From assembly GCF_009827595.1 (NCBI RefSeq), contig NZ_WTYT01000004.1, positions 257,317 through 321,316 on the forward strand: a stretch of 64,000 nucleotides of DNA, written 5' to 3'. The notes under the pieces were generated by a model. That model was not told the origin of the DNA. It was given only the letters and a program-made list of their open reading frames with translations, and did not search any database. Shown here piece after piece: positions 54,904 to 63,151 of the stretch; within the stretch, counting starts at the first letter, position 1, and each line of letters opens with the position of its first letter. This DNA comes from Altericroceibacterium endophyticum. Lineage in GTDB: Bacteria; Pseudomonadota; Alphaproteobacteria; Sphingomonadales; Sphingomonadaceae. The translations under genes and the position numbers were made by a program.

Positions 54904-57063
54904 TCAGAATCCTGCGCGAAGACCGATGCTGGCGGTGCGCGGGGCACCGGGCTGCACCCAGAGCTCGTTGTAGCTGTTGGCGTACCAATGCGCGTTGAAG
55001 AGGTTCTTCACGCTGCCATAGAACGTCAGATTATCCAGCAGATCGACTTCGCCAAAAACGCGGAACAGCGTGTGATCGGGCAGGAAGAAATCGGTGCCCG
55101 TCGCGCCAAGCCGCTTGCCGACATAATGCATCCCCGCCCCCAGCTTCGCGTCACGTCCAGCCACGGCAAAAGCCTTCGACGCCTGCAGGTCGAGCGTATT
55201 CTTGGGGATGTTGATCAACGGATCGCCCGGCTCGATATTGAAGGAGAAGTTCGGGTCGAGCACGCTCGAACGGCTTTCCGCATCGACATAGGCATAGCTC
55301 AGCAACACATCGACATTGCCGGGCAGACGGCCATTCAGATCCAATTCCACCCCGCGGCTCCGCGCCTTGCCGATGGTGACGTTGAAACCGGGATTGTTGG
55401 TGTCGCTGGCAAGGACATTGTCCTTCTCCAGCTGATAGAGCGTGAAAGTCCCCGTGATCGCTCCATCCAACAGCATGAGTTTCGCGCCGGTCTCGAAACT
55501 GCGGCTCGTCTCAGGATCGAAAATAGCGCCATTGACGTCCGTACCCAGATTGGCGCGGAACCCTTCACTATAGGCGGCATAAAGCGTCACTTCAGGCGCC
55601 AGTTCATAGACGATACCGGCCTGCGGACTGATACGATCATCGTCACGCTGAGTCGTGATGTCGGTCAGATAATTTTCGGTCCGCAAGGTGAAATCATCAT
55701 AACGGGCACCGACGCGGACCTGCAGTTTGTCCGTCAGTTCGATCTGGTCCTGAACGAAGATGCCGGTGGAGGACTGCTTGTCCAGCCGGTCATTATTGGG
55801 CAGCGGCGTCGGCAAGGGGAAGCGCCCATAAACAGGGTCAAAAATGTCGATGATATAGGCTTCTTCCTCCGTCGGATTGCTCGCGAGGGATGGCGGCCGA
55901 ACACGGCGGAAATCCTGATAATTGTCGAATTCGTCATGATCCGCGCCAATCAGGACGCGGTGGGTCAGGCCTGCGGTCGCAAATTCACCCGAAAGTTCAC
56001 CCCGCACCACCTTCTGCCGGGAATCATACAGGCGCGAACGGCGCTGACGCGATAGCGAGCGGCCATCCGTGAAGATTGGCTGGCGCGATCCGGCAAGCTC
56101 GGGGTCAGAGGATGTCCCGGTGAGCAGGGTGTCCCGGTGGCTTGCGCCCAGCAAAAGGCTCCAGCGATCGCTGAAATCATGCTGCAGGCGAAGCTGGTGC
56201 CCCTCGGCCCGCGCAATGTGGTCCCCGTCGCCCGGTTCCCCCAGATAGCGGCTGCGCGGTACGGTCTCGAAATCCCCATTCAGCACCACGATTCCGCGAT
56301 CAAAAGGACGTTCGACGCGGGTCTTCTCCAGATCATAGGTAAGGCGCGTATTGCTCCCCAGCGCAATGCCGATGGAGGGGAGGAAGCCCCAGCGCGTCTC
56401 ATCCACCGTATCGCGGAAGCTGTTGCCATGTTCATAATAGCCGATCAGCCGCGCGGTGACGTTATCGCCCAGCGCGATATTGACGTCGCCTTCGCCGCGA
56501 ACCCGGTCGAAACTGCCATATTCCCCGCTAAAGGTTCCGAATGTCCGCCCCAGCTGCGCCTGCTTGGTCACGATATTGATCGTGCCCCCCGGTTCCCCCC
56601 GGCCCAGCAAGGCCGCTGCCGGTCCTTTCAGCACCTCGATCCGTTCGATCCCGGCCGTATCGCGCTCTCCGCCAAAACCCCGGCCACCATTGAATCCATT
56701 GACCAGATAGCCGGTCGGAATGTTCTCATCCCCGGCAAATCCGCGGATCGCAAAGGCATCCCACATGCCACCCAGCGTGTTCTGCCGTGCAACCGAGGCA
56801 TTGAGATCGAGCGCGTCGTTCAACCGGTCAATCCCGTTGGAATCGAGCTCCGCGGCATCGATGACATCGATCGATTGCGGAATTTCGGTCAGAGCGAAGT
56901 TGCCACGATAGGCCTGACGAACGCCGCTGACGATGATCGCGGCGTCATCGCCCGGGCGCTCGGTGGAATCAGAAACAGGCCGGACTTGCGCTACTGCAGG
57001 AGAGGCGGCAGCGGCGAGGACAATTGCAGGGATTGCGGCAGTCAGGAACAAACGAGCGGTCAT
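54904..57063 (-). CDS. TonB-dependent receptor, siderophore/metallophore type (719 aa)
   Basis: A signal peptide covers about 1-25 (SPAVAQVRP). The plug follows the FhuA/FpvA subtype: FALTEIPQSIDVIDAAELDS, then RGFAGDENIPTGYLVNGFNG, then the stretch around IERIEVLKGPAAALLGRGEP with GGTINIVTK. These are typical of ferric-siderophore receptors. The barrel ends in Phe (GLRAGF). It heads an operon with an ABC ATPase, two permeases and an M14 carboxypeptidase. A Zur-like box lies 36-53 bp upstream, so the ligand might be a zinc-chelating compound or peptide and not ferric siderophore; this is a hypothesis. Confidence 0.92.
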   Translation of the reverse strand: MTARLFLTAAIPAIVLAAAASPAVAQVRPVSDSTERPGDDAAIIVSGVRQAYRGNFALTEIPQSIDVIDAAELDSNGIDRLNDALDLNASVARQNTLGGMWDAFAIRGFAGDENIPTGYLVNGFNGGRGFGGERDTAGIERIEVLKGPAAALLGRGEPGGTINIVTKQAQLGRTFGTFSGEYGSFDRVRGEGDVNIALGDNVTARLIGYYEHGNSFRDTVDETRWGFLPSIGIALGSNTRLTYDLEKTRVERPFDRGIVVLNGDFETVPRSRYLGEPGDGDHIARAEGHQLRLQHDFSDRWSLLLGASHRDTLLTGTSSDPELAGSRQPIFTDGRSLSRQRRSRLYDSRQKVVRGELSGEFATAGLTHRVLIGADHDEFDNYQDFRRVRPPSLASNPTEEEAYIIDIFDPVYGRFPLPTPLPNNDRLDKQSSTGIFVQDQIELTDKLQVRVGARYDDFTLRTENYLTDITTQRDDDRISPQAGIVYELAPEVTLYAAYSEGFRANLGTDVNGAIFDPETSRSFETGAKLMLLDGAITGTFTLYQLEKDNVLASDTNNPGFNVTIGKARSRGVELDLNGRLPGNVDVLLSYAYVDAESRSSVLDPNFSFNIEPGDPLINIPKNTLDLQASKAFAVAGRDAKLGAGMHYVGKRLGATGTDFFLPDHTLFRVFGEVDLLDNLTFYGSVKNLFNAHWYANSYNELWVQPGAPRTASIGLRAGF

Positions 57064-57665
57064 GAGCGATTGGACGCCTTTTCACATATGGGTGAGATTC
57101 GATGTAACAACATCACATTGCAGCGGCCGCCAATGACTATGTCAGCCGCTCAAGTCAATGGCACGTTATCTCATATCTTTTATTTTACTCGTGAATCGGC
57201 GCGAAAACATGGCACGGGGGTTCCTGCCGCCTTTTCCGCGCCGCTTCAGGAAGAGAATTGCAGGAGGGCGTGCTGTGCGGCTGTCCATCAGGTCCGTCTG
57301 CACGCGCATGCCGCATGGGTAGCATGGCAGCATTTGCCCAGCTCAACTTAGTGATTGCCGTTCACTATCGCGTTCCACGCTGCGTGAAAGGCACCCGCCA
57401 ATATGACTAAAAAATTACGGTTTCACTTATAATATTAGACGTATGGTGCAGCAAACAGATGTGAGTACAGATGTATCGCTTATCTGAGAAAAATCATGTT
57501 TGATATTCGAATGCCCGACCGTTCACGCCAAAATTTTGGCCATCACAACCTTAAGGGGAATGCCCGTAGGCAGCATTTTATTTATAAAAAACGATGCCTT
57601 GGGGATGCTATTCATCCAAACTATGATTTTCACTCTTCCCACTGCCAAAATAGGGATGCTTCCGC
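57064..57665. other. 602-nt gene-poor, partly AT-rich intergenic region
   Basis: No gene could be supported. It contains the Zur-like box near its left end (promoter of the receptor operon) and an exact 14-bp palindrome, GCCAAAATTTTGGC (57527-57540). The stretch 57400-57620 is visibly more AT-rich than its surroundings. Short frames on both strands near 57500-57770 have no recognisable motif. Confidence 0.5.
57099..57116 (-). promoter_or_regulatory. Candidate Zur box upstream of the siderophore-type receptor operon
   Basis: The + strand 18-mer TCGATGTAACAACATCAC matches the second recalled alphaproteobacterial Zur consensus (GTAATGTAATAACATTAC) at 13 of 18 positions; its minus-strand core ATGTTGTTACAT differs by two bases from the core ATGTTATAACAT. 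It ends 36 bp upstream of the receptor start. Confidence 0.45.
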
Positions 57666-58646
57666 TCAAAAGTCCCGGACGTCTCCAGCCATGAACGCAG
57701 GAAAACGGGATTGGGGAATGCCGCGAGCTAAAAGGCCTGCTTCGAGGCGGACTTTCGGCTCGTCCCACGGTTCGTCAGTCAGTTTGAACGTTCCCCAATG
57801 TATGCCGATCGCCGCCCGGGCCTCTACATCCAGCATGATCTGGATCGCCTCTTCGGGATCGGTGTGCTGGGCAGCCATGAACCATCGTGGAGCGTAGGCA
57901 CCAATTGGGATGATGGCGAGGTCCATGGGCCCGAACCTTTCTCGAATCCTGCGGAAGATGCCGCCAGTCCCATAACCGGTGTCGCCAGCGAAATAGATGA
58001 GCGTCCCGGCCGCTTCGATCACGAACCCGCACCAAAGTGCCATCCGCCGGTCCCACGGACTTCGCGAGGACCAGTGCAGTGCGGGCACGATATGAACCTT
58101 GAGATCGTTCGATATCTCGATCGCGTCACCCCAGTCGCCGGTTCTGGTCTGGCTGCCAGAAATGTGACGCTGGATGATACGATCGTTCCCTAGAGGTGTG
58201 ACGATCAACGGAGCGTCGCGGGCGTGAATCCGCTTGAGCGTTGCGACATCGAGATGGTCATAATGGTTGTGGGACAGCATTACCGCGTCAATCGCCGGCA
58301 GATCCCTCAGGGCCACGCCAGGTGCGGAGATCCGCCGCGGACCCGCAAAAGACAGCAGGCTGGTTCGGTCCGACCAGACAGGGTCGGTAACGAGATTATG
58401 CCCAGCAATCTGGATGAGGACCGTTGCATGCCCGATCATCGTCACTCGGAGTCCATCGACACGCGCATCCGGCACGACCGCCTGCATGTGCAACGACCTT
58501 GGCCAGGGATTGTCGGGAACATTGCGCTTCCAGCGCATGACATCGCGAAAAGACCGATCCGTCTCGGGCTCTTCGCGCAGATTGTGAAAGCGGATACCAT
58601 CGAAATGGTCAGTGATGGGACCGCTGTAATAGGGGTTCTTAGGCAT
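57666..58646 (-). CDS. Metallo-beta-lactamase-fold hydrolase, NAPE-PLD/UlaG-like (326 aa)
   Basis: Cytoplasmic MBL-fold protein without signal peptide. VTMIGHATVLIQIAGHNLVTDP is the family opening. HNHYDHLD gives the HxHxDH metal motif, further ligands are PALHWSSRSP and FAGDTGYG, and the last His is in GIHWGTFKLTDEP. The layout is that of the NAPE-phospholipase D-like / UlaG subgroup; substrate unknown, a phosphodiester or lactone being typical. GTG 58673 and ATG 58664 are earlier in-frame starts; ATG 58646 gives the usual N-terminus (MPKNPYYSGPITDHFDG) and has GGAG 12 nt upstream. Confidence 0.88.
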   Translation of the reverse strand: MPKNPYYSGPITDHFDGIRFHNLREEPETDRSFRDVMRWKRNVPDNPWPRSLHMQAVVPDARVDGLRVTMIGHATVLIQIAGHNLVTDPVWSDRTSLLSFAGPRRISAPGVALRDLPAIDAVMLSHNHYDHLDVATLKRIHARDAPLIVTPLGNDRIIQRHISGSQTRTGDWGDAIEISNDLKVHIVPALHWSSRSPWDRRMALWCGFVIEAAGTLIYFAGDTGYGTGGIFRRIRERFGPMDLAIIPIGAYAPRWFMAAQHTDPEEAIQIMLDVEARAAIGIHWGTFKLTDEPWDEPKVRLEAGLLARGIPQSRFPAFMAGDVRDF

Positions 58647-58859
58647 TCGACTGCGCGGCTCCATTCTCCCCACTCATGTCAGATGGCATCAGGTGAGCGG
58701 AGGTCAAGGCTGGCAGCACCGGCTTCACCGACATTGCCGCCGTTTGCTGCTTCTGGGCGGGAACCTGAAATCGGCCAATCTTGCATACCCATGATTATGG
58801 CACATCCTGGGTCGTTTCCGGAACGGCCGAAATGACACGATTGTCGTGGTTAGCGGAAA

Positions 58860-59495
58860 TCAAGACACCCAAATTTGTTGAGCTCTGGTTGGCAGCCATT
58901 CGCCATTGGTTTGGCGTTCGATTTTTATAATGAGGCCTACCCCTGCGAGTGGAGCCCAGCTGCGCGAAACGAGCAGCAGCGCAGATCGGTCATCATCTGA
59001 AAGAATGGGAAGATATATATCTGCGATTGTCTTCGAGTGCGCATCCAGTTCACGATTCTCGATTGCACTTACCGATTTTACAGCGCTCTCTCCAAAAGCA
59101 ATACTACGGCTTTGCAGAAGTGTGCTGATTTCCGAACATCGTGTGACCGCGTTCGCAGACGTTGGCTCCTCGAAAAGTTTACGCACCATCCTGATTTCAT
59201 CGGGTGTCTTGGCAATTTCATCAAATGCTTCGCCTTGCCATACTGAGGTTCCCTTCAGGTCGAACCACGGTTCCTCCGCAAACTCCGAAACTGCTTTGAC
59301 GCGATCCGCTTCAGCCAGTCCAACAAGGTTGAACGTAGCCTCATCGTCAAGAGAACCGTAAACAAGCTCCTCATCGTCAGTGTTCGATAGCTCGTGAGAG
59401 AGATAGGAAGTCGCTGCATCACATTTTAATTCCGCGCGGCCTGCCGTGCAGCCAACTAACGCTATAAGAAGCGCAGCGAGAATTGGATATCGCAT
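58860..59495 (-). CDS. Orphan lipoprotein (211 aa)
   Basis: No family recognised. The N-terminus is a lipoprotein signal (PILAALLIALVGCTAG, lipobox LVGC), so the mature protein is membrane-anchored in the envelope. The rest is acidic and mostly helical, with three Cys (one in the lipobox) and a C-terminal beta-like part containing GVGLIIKIERQTNGEW. It is less GC-rich than its neighbours, and it borders the mobile-element remnants, which suggests acquisition. A TTG at 59501 is an alternative start. Confidence 0.65.
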   Translation of the reverse strand: MRYPILAALLIALVGCTAGRAELKCDAATSYLSHELSNTDDEELVYGSLDDEATFNLVGLAEADRVKAVSEFAEEPWFDLKGTSVWQGEAFDEIAKTPDEIRMVRKLFEEPTSANAVTRCSEISTLLQSRSIAFGESAVKSVSAIENRELDAHSKTIADIYLPILSDDDRSALLLVSRSWAPLAGVGLIIKIERQTNGEWLPTRAQQIWVS

Positions 59496-59618
59496 ACCCA
59501 ATAATTATGCATACTTGCCAATGTCCGCAATGTCGTCGTATCCGGAACAGCAGCTTTTCAGAAGAAAACTGGCAAAGCTGCCACTTCCTACAACCGCGGG
59601 TCTGTTTCAAACCTTGGA

Positions 59619-59942
59619 TCAAATACGACTTGGGCCATTGCTTGCCCGGCGGATTGGTTGCCCCATATGCACGGCAACCGGCCACGTGTCTTGCAGCTGA
59701 AGATCCACCCCTTCACAGGCCAGCTCGCGCCGCCGGACCATATAAGCCGCGCGGTTATAGGCCCGCTCCACCTTGTTGGTCGGCACATGCGCCAGCATCA
59801 GATCGATCACTGCCCTGTCATCCGGGCGGCCAAGATCATTTGCCCGCTCATTCATGATAGTCGAGAAGGCAGAACGGAACCCATGCGGCACATGCCGCTC
59901 AGAAGGAAACACCATCGCAAAGTGGCCGGTCAACGGCTTTCC
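59619..59942 (-). pseudogene. Tyrosine integrase remnant (C-terminal part)
   Basis: The reading frame reads VPHGFRSAFSTIMNERAND, then DRAVIDLMLAHVP and VERAYNRAAYMVRRREL, the catalytic C-terminal core of a P4-type phage integrase (Arg of HGFR, His of LAH and Tyr of AYNR). Nothing of the N-terminal two thirds is present: the similarity breaks off near 59942, and the frame closes a few codons further upstream. It is therefore a decayed end of an integrated element. Confidence 0.75.
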
Positions 59943-59983
59943 GTGAAAAGCCGGACTTCAAAATTAGCACTGAGCGAAGTTTC

Positions 59984-60007
59984 TGGCGGAGAGGATGTCA
60001 TTCGAAC
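59984..60007 (-). other. tRNA-Ser 3'-end-like fragment, probable attachment-site remnant
   Basis: On the minus strand the sequence GGTTCGAATGACATCCTCTC followed by CGCCA resembles the T-loop, acceptor arm and CCA end of a tRNA-Ser, but no full tRNA lies upstream. Integrases of the adjacent type insert into tRNA 3' ends and leave such duplicated fragments, and the fragment is flanked on both sides by integrase remnants. It cannot make a functional tRNA. Confidence 0.55.
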
Positions 60008-60259
60008 CACCGCGGTTTTGGTTATGCTTTTTGTGAAAAACTGAAGGGAAAGCGCGTATTTAAATAAATGACCGTTCATCGAAGTCTGTCTAAAACCGCG
60101 CAAAGCCCAGTTGGAAGCCGGCATGAAATTGGGCACCAGATTGGGCGTCATCGGGAGGCCTAAGCGTGGCGCGCGCACTCAATTCAGTGCCACTATCAGA
60201 TGCAGCACTCCAGCACCTCGAGCAAATAAAGCTATAAACGCTTGTACCGAATTAGCGGA

Positions 60260-60392
60260 TCTTTGCGATCAACGAAGCAACCAAGAACCATACGACGATG
60301 GCCATGCTGCGCCGCATGAATTACGGCCTAGAGAGATCATCGAGACAGCGTTGGCGCCTACGATCCAGGACAAGGTCGAAAAGACCTATTGA
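60260..60392 (+). pseudogene. Second tyrosine integrase remnant
   Basis: The last + strand codons read LRPREIIETALAPTIQDKVE then KTY and stop. This matches the C-terminal end of P4-type integrases (FPREVAEMALAHTI..KVEAAY), with the usual His replaced by Pro. Just before it another frame reads TTMAMLRRMN, matching the segment that normally lies about 25 residues upstream, so an internal deletion and frameshift joined them. Non-functional. Confidence 0.5.
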
Positions 60393-60438
60393 CGTGGATC
60401 GGCGATTGAAAGGCAGCGTATGCTGATGAAACCACGGC

Positions 60439-60720
60439 CTAGTTCTTCAGGTAAGGCCCGAGAGCGAACGCTGCGTGTTCAAGGCCATCTTTCAGATCTG
60501 AACCGATCTCGAAGGCATGGAGGTAGATACATTCGTCTTTGAGGCAGTACCAGAAATGTTCGATGAAGACGTTTTCTATCCATCGCTGCGGCCATCCATA
60601 CTGATGCGGATTTCGGCGGCCCTGGTGAAGGCAAAGCTAGTGTACTGGCTGCACCGGCCTGTGTTCAAGATCTCCAGCCTGCCGGACCGGGGCAGCGCTC
60701 CAGTACCGCGAAGCAGTGGT
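60439..60720 (-). pseudogene. IS3-family transposase remnant (orfB C-terminal part)
   Basis: Two overlapping minus-strand frames together give the C-terminal part of an IS3-type DDE transposase. EILNTGRCSQYTSFAFTRAA, then EIRISMDGR, is in one frame. WIENVFIEHFWYCLKDECIY, then LHAFEIGSDLKDGL, is in the other, ending at a stop at 60439. A frameshift near 60580 separates them. The expected final RPH..L motif and the first half of the protein are absent. No inverted repeats were found. Confidence 0.75.
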
Positions 60721-60773
60721 CGCCATCCATCGTCTTGGGCATGGTCATTGGGCATGGTCATCTGGACACATTA

Positions 60774-63149
60774 TCAAGGCAGAAGCTGGAGTTCGACCGA
60801 ATCCACCGTCCCGGTGAAAGGTGACGGAGGATTGGTTTTGCCTCCGATGGTGTCGAAGGCCCAGCCGATTGTGGCGTTATCGGACAGCAGAACCGGGATC
60901 ACGTGCGGTAACTGACCAGAAGCCACCTCCTGGCCGTCAATCGACAGAACGACCCGGCCTGGCCCGGCCTGCGCCTCGGTGACGAAGCGAATCCCCAGAC
61001 GGTGATCGCCGTCGGCAAGCGGAGCCTTCGCGTTGAGCCGCAAGATATCCTCGGGCGCATCGGACGCTTTGTAGGTGAACGCCGGAATGCCGTCTTCCAG
61101 CATCAAGTTCCAGCCAGCCGAACGCATGCCGTTCATTACCACGGTGCCATTGTCGTGCGGGCCAGCATTGATCTGCGCGTCCAGCTGCCAACTACGGCCG
61201 CTCAGATCGGGGAACGCCCCGCCGCTGATACGCCGTGATGACGGGTAGAAGGTGAAACGCGTGCGATCCTTGAGCAGTGATGGTCGATTGGCGGTATTCC
61301 ACCGCGCGAAGGAACGGTTATCGATCGGCAGAATATCGTGTTTACGCGCCTGCTCCCAGAATTCCTGCGTAAGCGCCTTGAGCTTTGCCGGATATTTGTC
61401 GGCAAGGTCGATCGCCTGTGAAAAATCCTCTTCCAGATTGTAGAGTTGCCATGTGCCATCAGTGGGCAGGCCACCAGGCCCGGCGAAATCCCATGGCGCG
61501 CGCGTTGGTGTCGTATTGGCCAGCCAGCCATGGTCGTAGATCCCCGCGTTGCCCTGCATCTCGAAGACTTGCTGCACGCGCTTGTCCTCCGCATTTGCAT
61601 CGTTGAGCGAGTAAAGCAGGCTGATACCATCCATTTTCTGCTGCTCGATCCCGTTCACCCGGGTTGGCGCGGGAATACCTGCCGCCTCGTACAGGGTAGG
61701 CGCGATGTCTGACACGTGGCCAAATTGCGAGCGCACACTGCCAGGCTGATCGATACCCTCGGGCCACGAAATCACCATTCCGTTGCGAACCCCGCCCAGA
61801 TGCGAGGCGACCTGCTTGGTCCACTGAAACGGTGTGTTCATCGCCCAGGCCCAGCCGACCGGATAGTTGTTGTAGTAATCCGGGCCGCCGAGTTCCGGCA
61901 TGGCTTTAAGCATTGTGGCCAGGTCGGCCCGAAACCCGTTGATGGCAGCAATGTCGTTGATCGAACCTTCCGGACCGCCCTCGCCGCTGCCGCCATTATC
62001 CCCCTGGATATAGACGATGAGCGTATTATCGAGTTCGCCCTCCTCGCGGATTTCCTGGATCACTCGGCCGATCTGATAATCGGCGTGGGCAAGCGCTGCT
62101 GCATATACTTCCATCATATGCGCATAGAGACGCTTCTGATCCGCCGAGAGAGAGGACCATGCGGGAATGCTGTCGGGCCTCGGCGACAGTTTGGTGTTGG
62201 CCGGCACGACGCCCATCTCGATCTGCCGCGCGAGCGTTTCTTCCCGCATCCTGTCCCAGCCCTGGTCGAATCTGCCCTTGAAGCGGGCAATCCAGTCGGC
62301 AGGTGCATGATGCGGACTATGCGACGTACCGGGCGCATAATATAGCAGGAACGGCTTGTCAGGCTCCGCCGAATGTAGCGTCCGCAACCAGCTGATTGCA
62401 TGATCGGCGAGGTCTCGGTCGAGTATGTAGTCCGGGTCCTCCGCCGGCCGTTCCACAGGCTGTGTGTTCTCATAGAGTTCGGGATTATACTGGCTGGTGG
62501 CCCCGCCCATGAAGCCGTAGAAATAATCGAATCCCAGCCCGGTCGGCCAGCGGTCGAACGGACCTGTAGGGCCCTTTTCCCATTCGGGGGTGTTGTGATT
62601 CTTCCCAAACCAGCTGGTAGCGTAGCCGTTGAAGCGAAACACCTGCCCGATCGTGGCGGCCGAGCGCGGCAGAATGCCATTATAGCCCGGAAATCCGGTC
62701 GACATTTCCGTAATCGCGCCAAAGCCGACCGCATGCGGTTCGCGCCCCGTCAGCAGGGCGGCACGGGTGGGCGCACATAGGGCTGTGGTGTTGAAACTGT
62801 TATAGCGCAAACCGTCCTGCGCCAGTTGGTCGAACGTGGCGGTCGGAACGGGGCCCCCGAAAGTGGTGCTGGCCCCGAAGCCTACATCGTCGGTCATGAT
62901 GAGAAGGATGTTCGGCGCGTCAGCCGGGGCCTTGTCGTCAAGCTGGTAATAGGCCTCGCTTGAAGTATCGATCGTGCGGTCGAGCGTGCCTTGCCATTCC
63001 GGTGCTGGGCGCGGCAGCGTGGTGGACGCGCGCCATTCGCTGCGGTCCACAGAACCCGACTGCCGCTCCGGGCCGGCACCCCAAGAGGCGACCGGCACGA
63101 AGGTGGCGACAGCCAGTATCCCGGCTGCCATCCCGTATCTGAGTCGCAT
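60774..63149 (-). CDS. Secreted arylsulfatase (sulfatase family S1, 791 aa)
   Basis: Sulfuric-ester hydrolase. A signal peptide covers about 1-25 (VPVASWGAG). The calcium-site Asp pair is in ILLIMTDDVG (Asp87-Asp88). The formylglycine motif is CAPTR (Cys125) in TALCAPTRAALLTG, so maturation by a Cys-type formylglycine-generating enzyme is expected. A C-terminal beta domain of about 200 residues follows. Large size fits arylsulfatases of the AtsA group. ATG 63149 starts 2 nt after the TonB receptor stop (TGACCATG), with GGAG 12 nt upstream, inside the receptor's end. A sulfated compound is probably imported by the receptor and desulfated in the periplasm. Confidence 0.93.
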   Translation of the reverse strand: MRLRYGMAAGILAVATFVPVASWGAGPERQSGSVDRSEWRASTTLPRPAPEWQGTLDRTIDTSSEAYYQLDDKAPADAPNILLIMTDDVGFGASTTFGGPVPTATFDQLAQDGLRYNSFNTTALCAPTRAALLTGREPHAVGFGAITEMSTGFPGYNGILPRSAATIGQVFRFNGYATSWFGKNHNTPEWEKGPTGPFDRWPTGLGFDYFYGFMGGATSQYNPELYENTQPVERPAEDPDYILDRDLADHAISWLRTLHSAEPDKPFLLYYAPGTSHSPHHAPADWIARFKGRFDQGWDRMREETLARQIEMGVVPANTKLSPRPDSIPAWSSLSADQKRLYAHMMEVYAAALAHADYQIGRVIQEIREEGELDNTLIVYIQGDNGGSGEGGPEGSINDIAAINGFRADLATMLKAMPELGGPDYYNNYPVGWAWAMNTPFQWTKQVASHLGGVRNGMVISWPEGIDQPGSVRSQFGHVSDIAPTLYEAAGIPAPTRVNGIEQQKMDGISLLYSLNDANAEDKRVQQVFEMQGNAGIYDHGWLANTTPTRAPWDFAGPGGLPTDGTWQLYNLEEDFSQAIDLADKYPAKLKALTQEFWEQARKHDILPIDNRSFARWNTANRPSLLKDRTRFTFYPSSRRISGGAFPDLSGRSWQLDAQINAGPHDNGTVVMNGMRSAGWNLMLEDGIPAFTYKASDAPEDILRLNAKAPLADGDHRLGIRFVTEAQAGPGRVVLSIDGQEVASGQLPHVIPVLLSDNATIGWAFDTIGGKTNPPSPFTGTVDSVELQLLP

Positions 63150-63151
63150 GG

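Noticed and set aside
57527-57540. 14-bp palindrome GCCAAAATTTTGGC as a regulator site
   Set aside because: No gene starts nearby on either strand and the composition is simple; a chance palindrome in AT-rich DNA is as likely.
59984-60007. Functional tRNA-Ser gene
   Set aside because: Only the 3' end resembles a tRNA-Ser; no D-arm, anticodon arm or variable arm could be found on the adjoining side.
60111-60392. A 93-codon plus-strand protein gene
   Set aside because: Only the last ~25 codons resemble an integrase; the rest has no similarity to that family and the key His is missing, so a remnant is the better reading.
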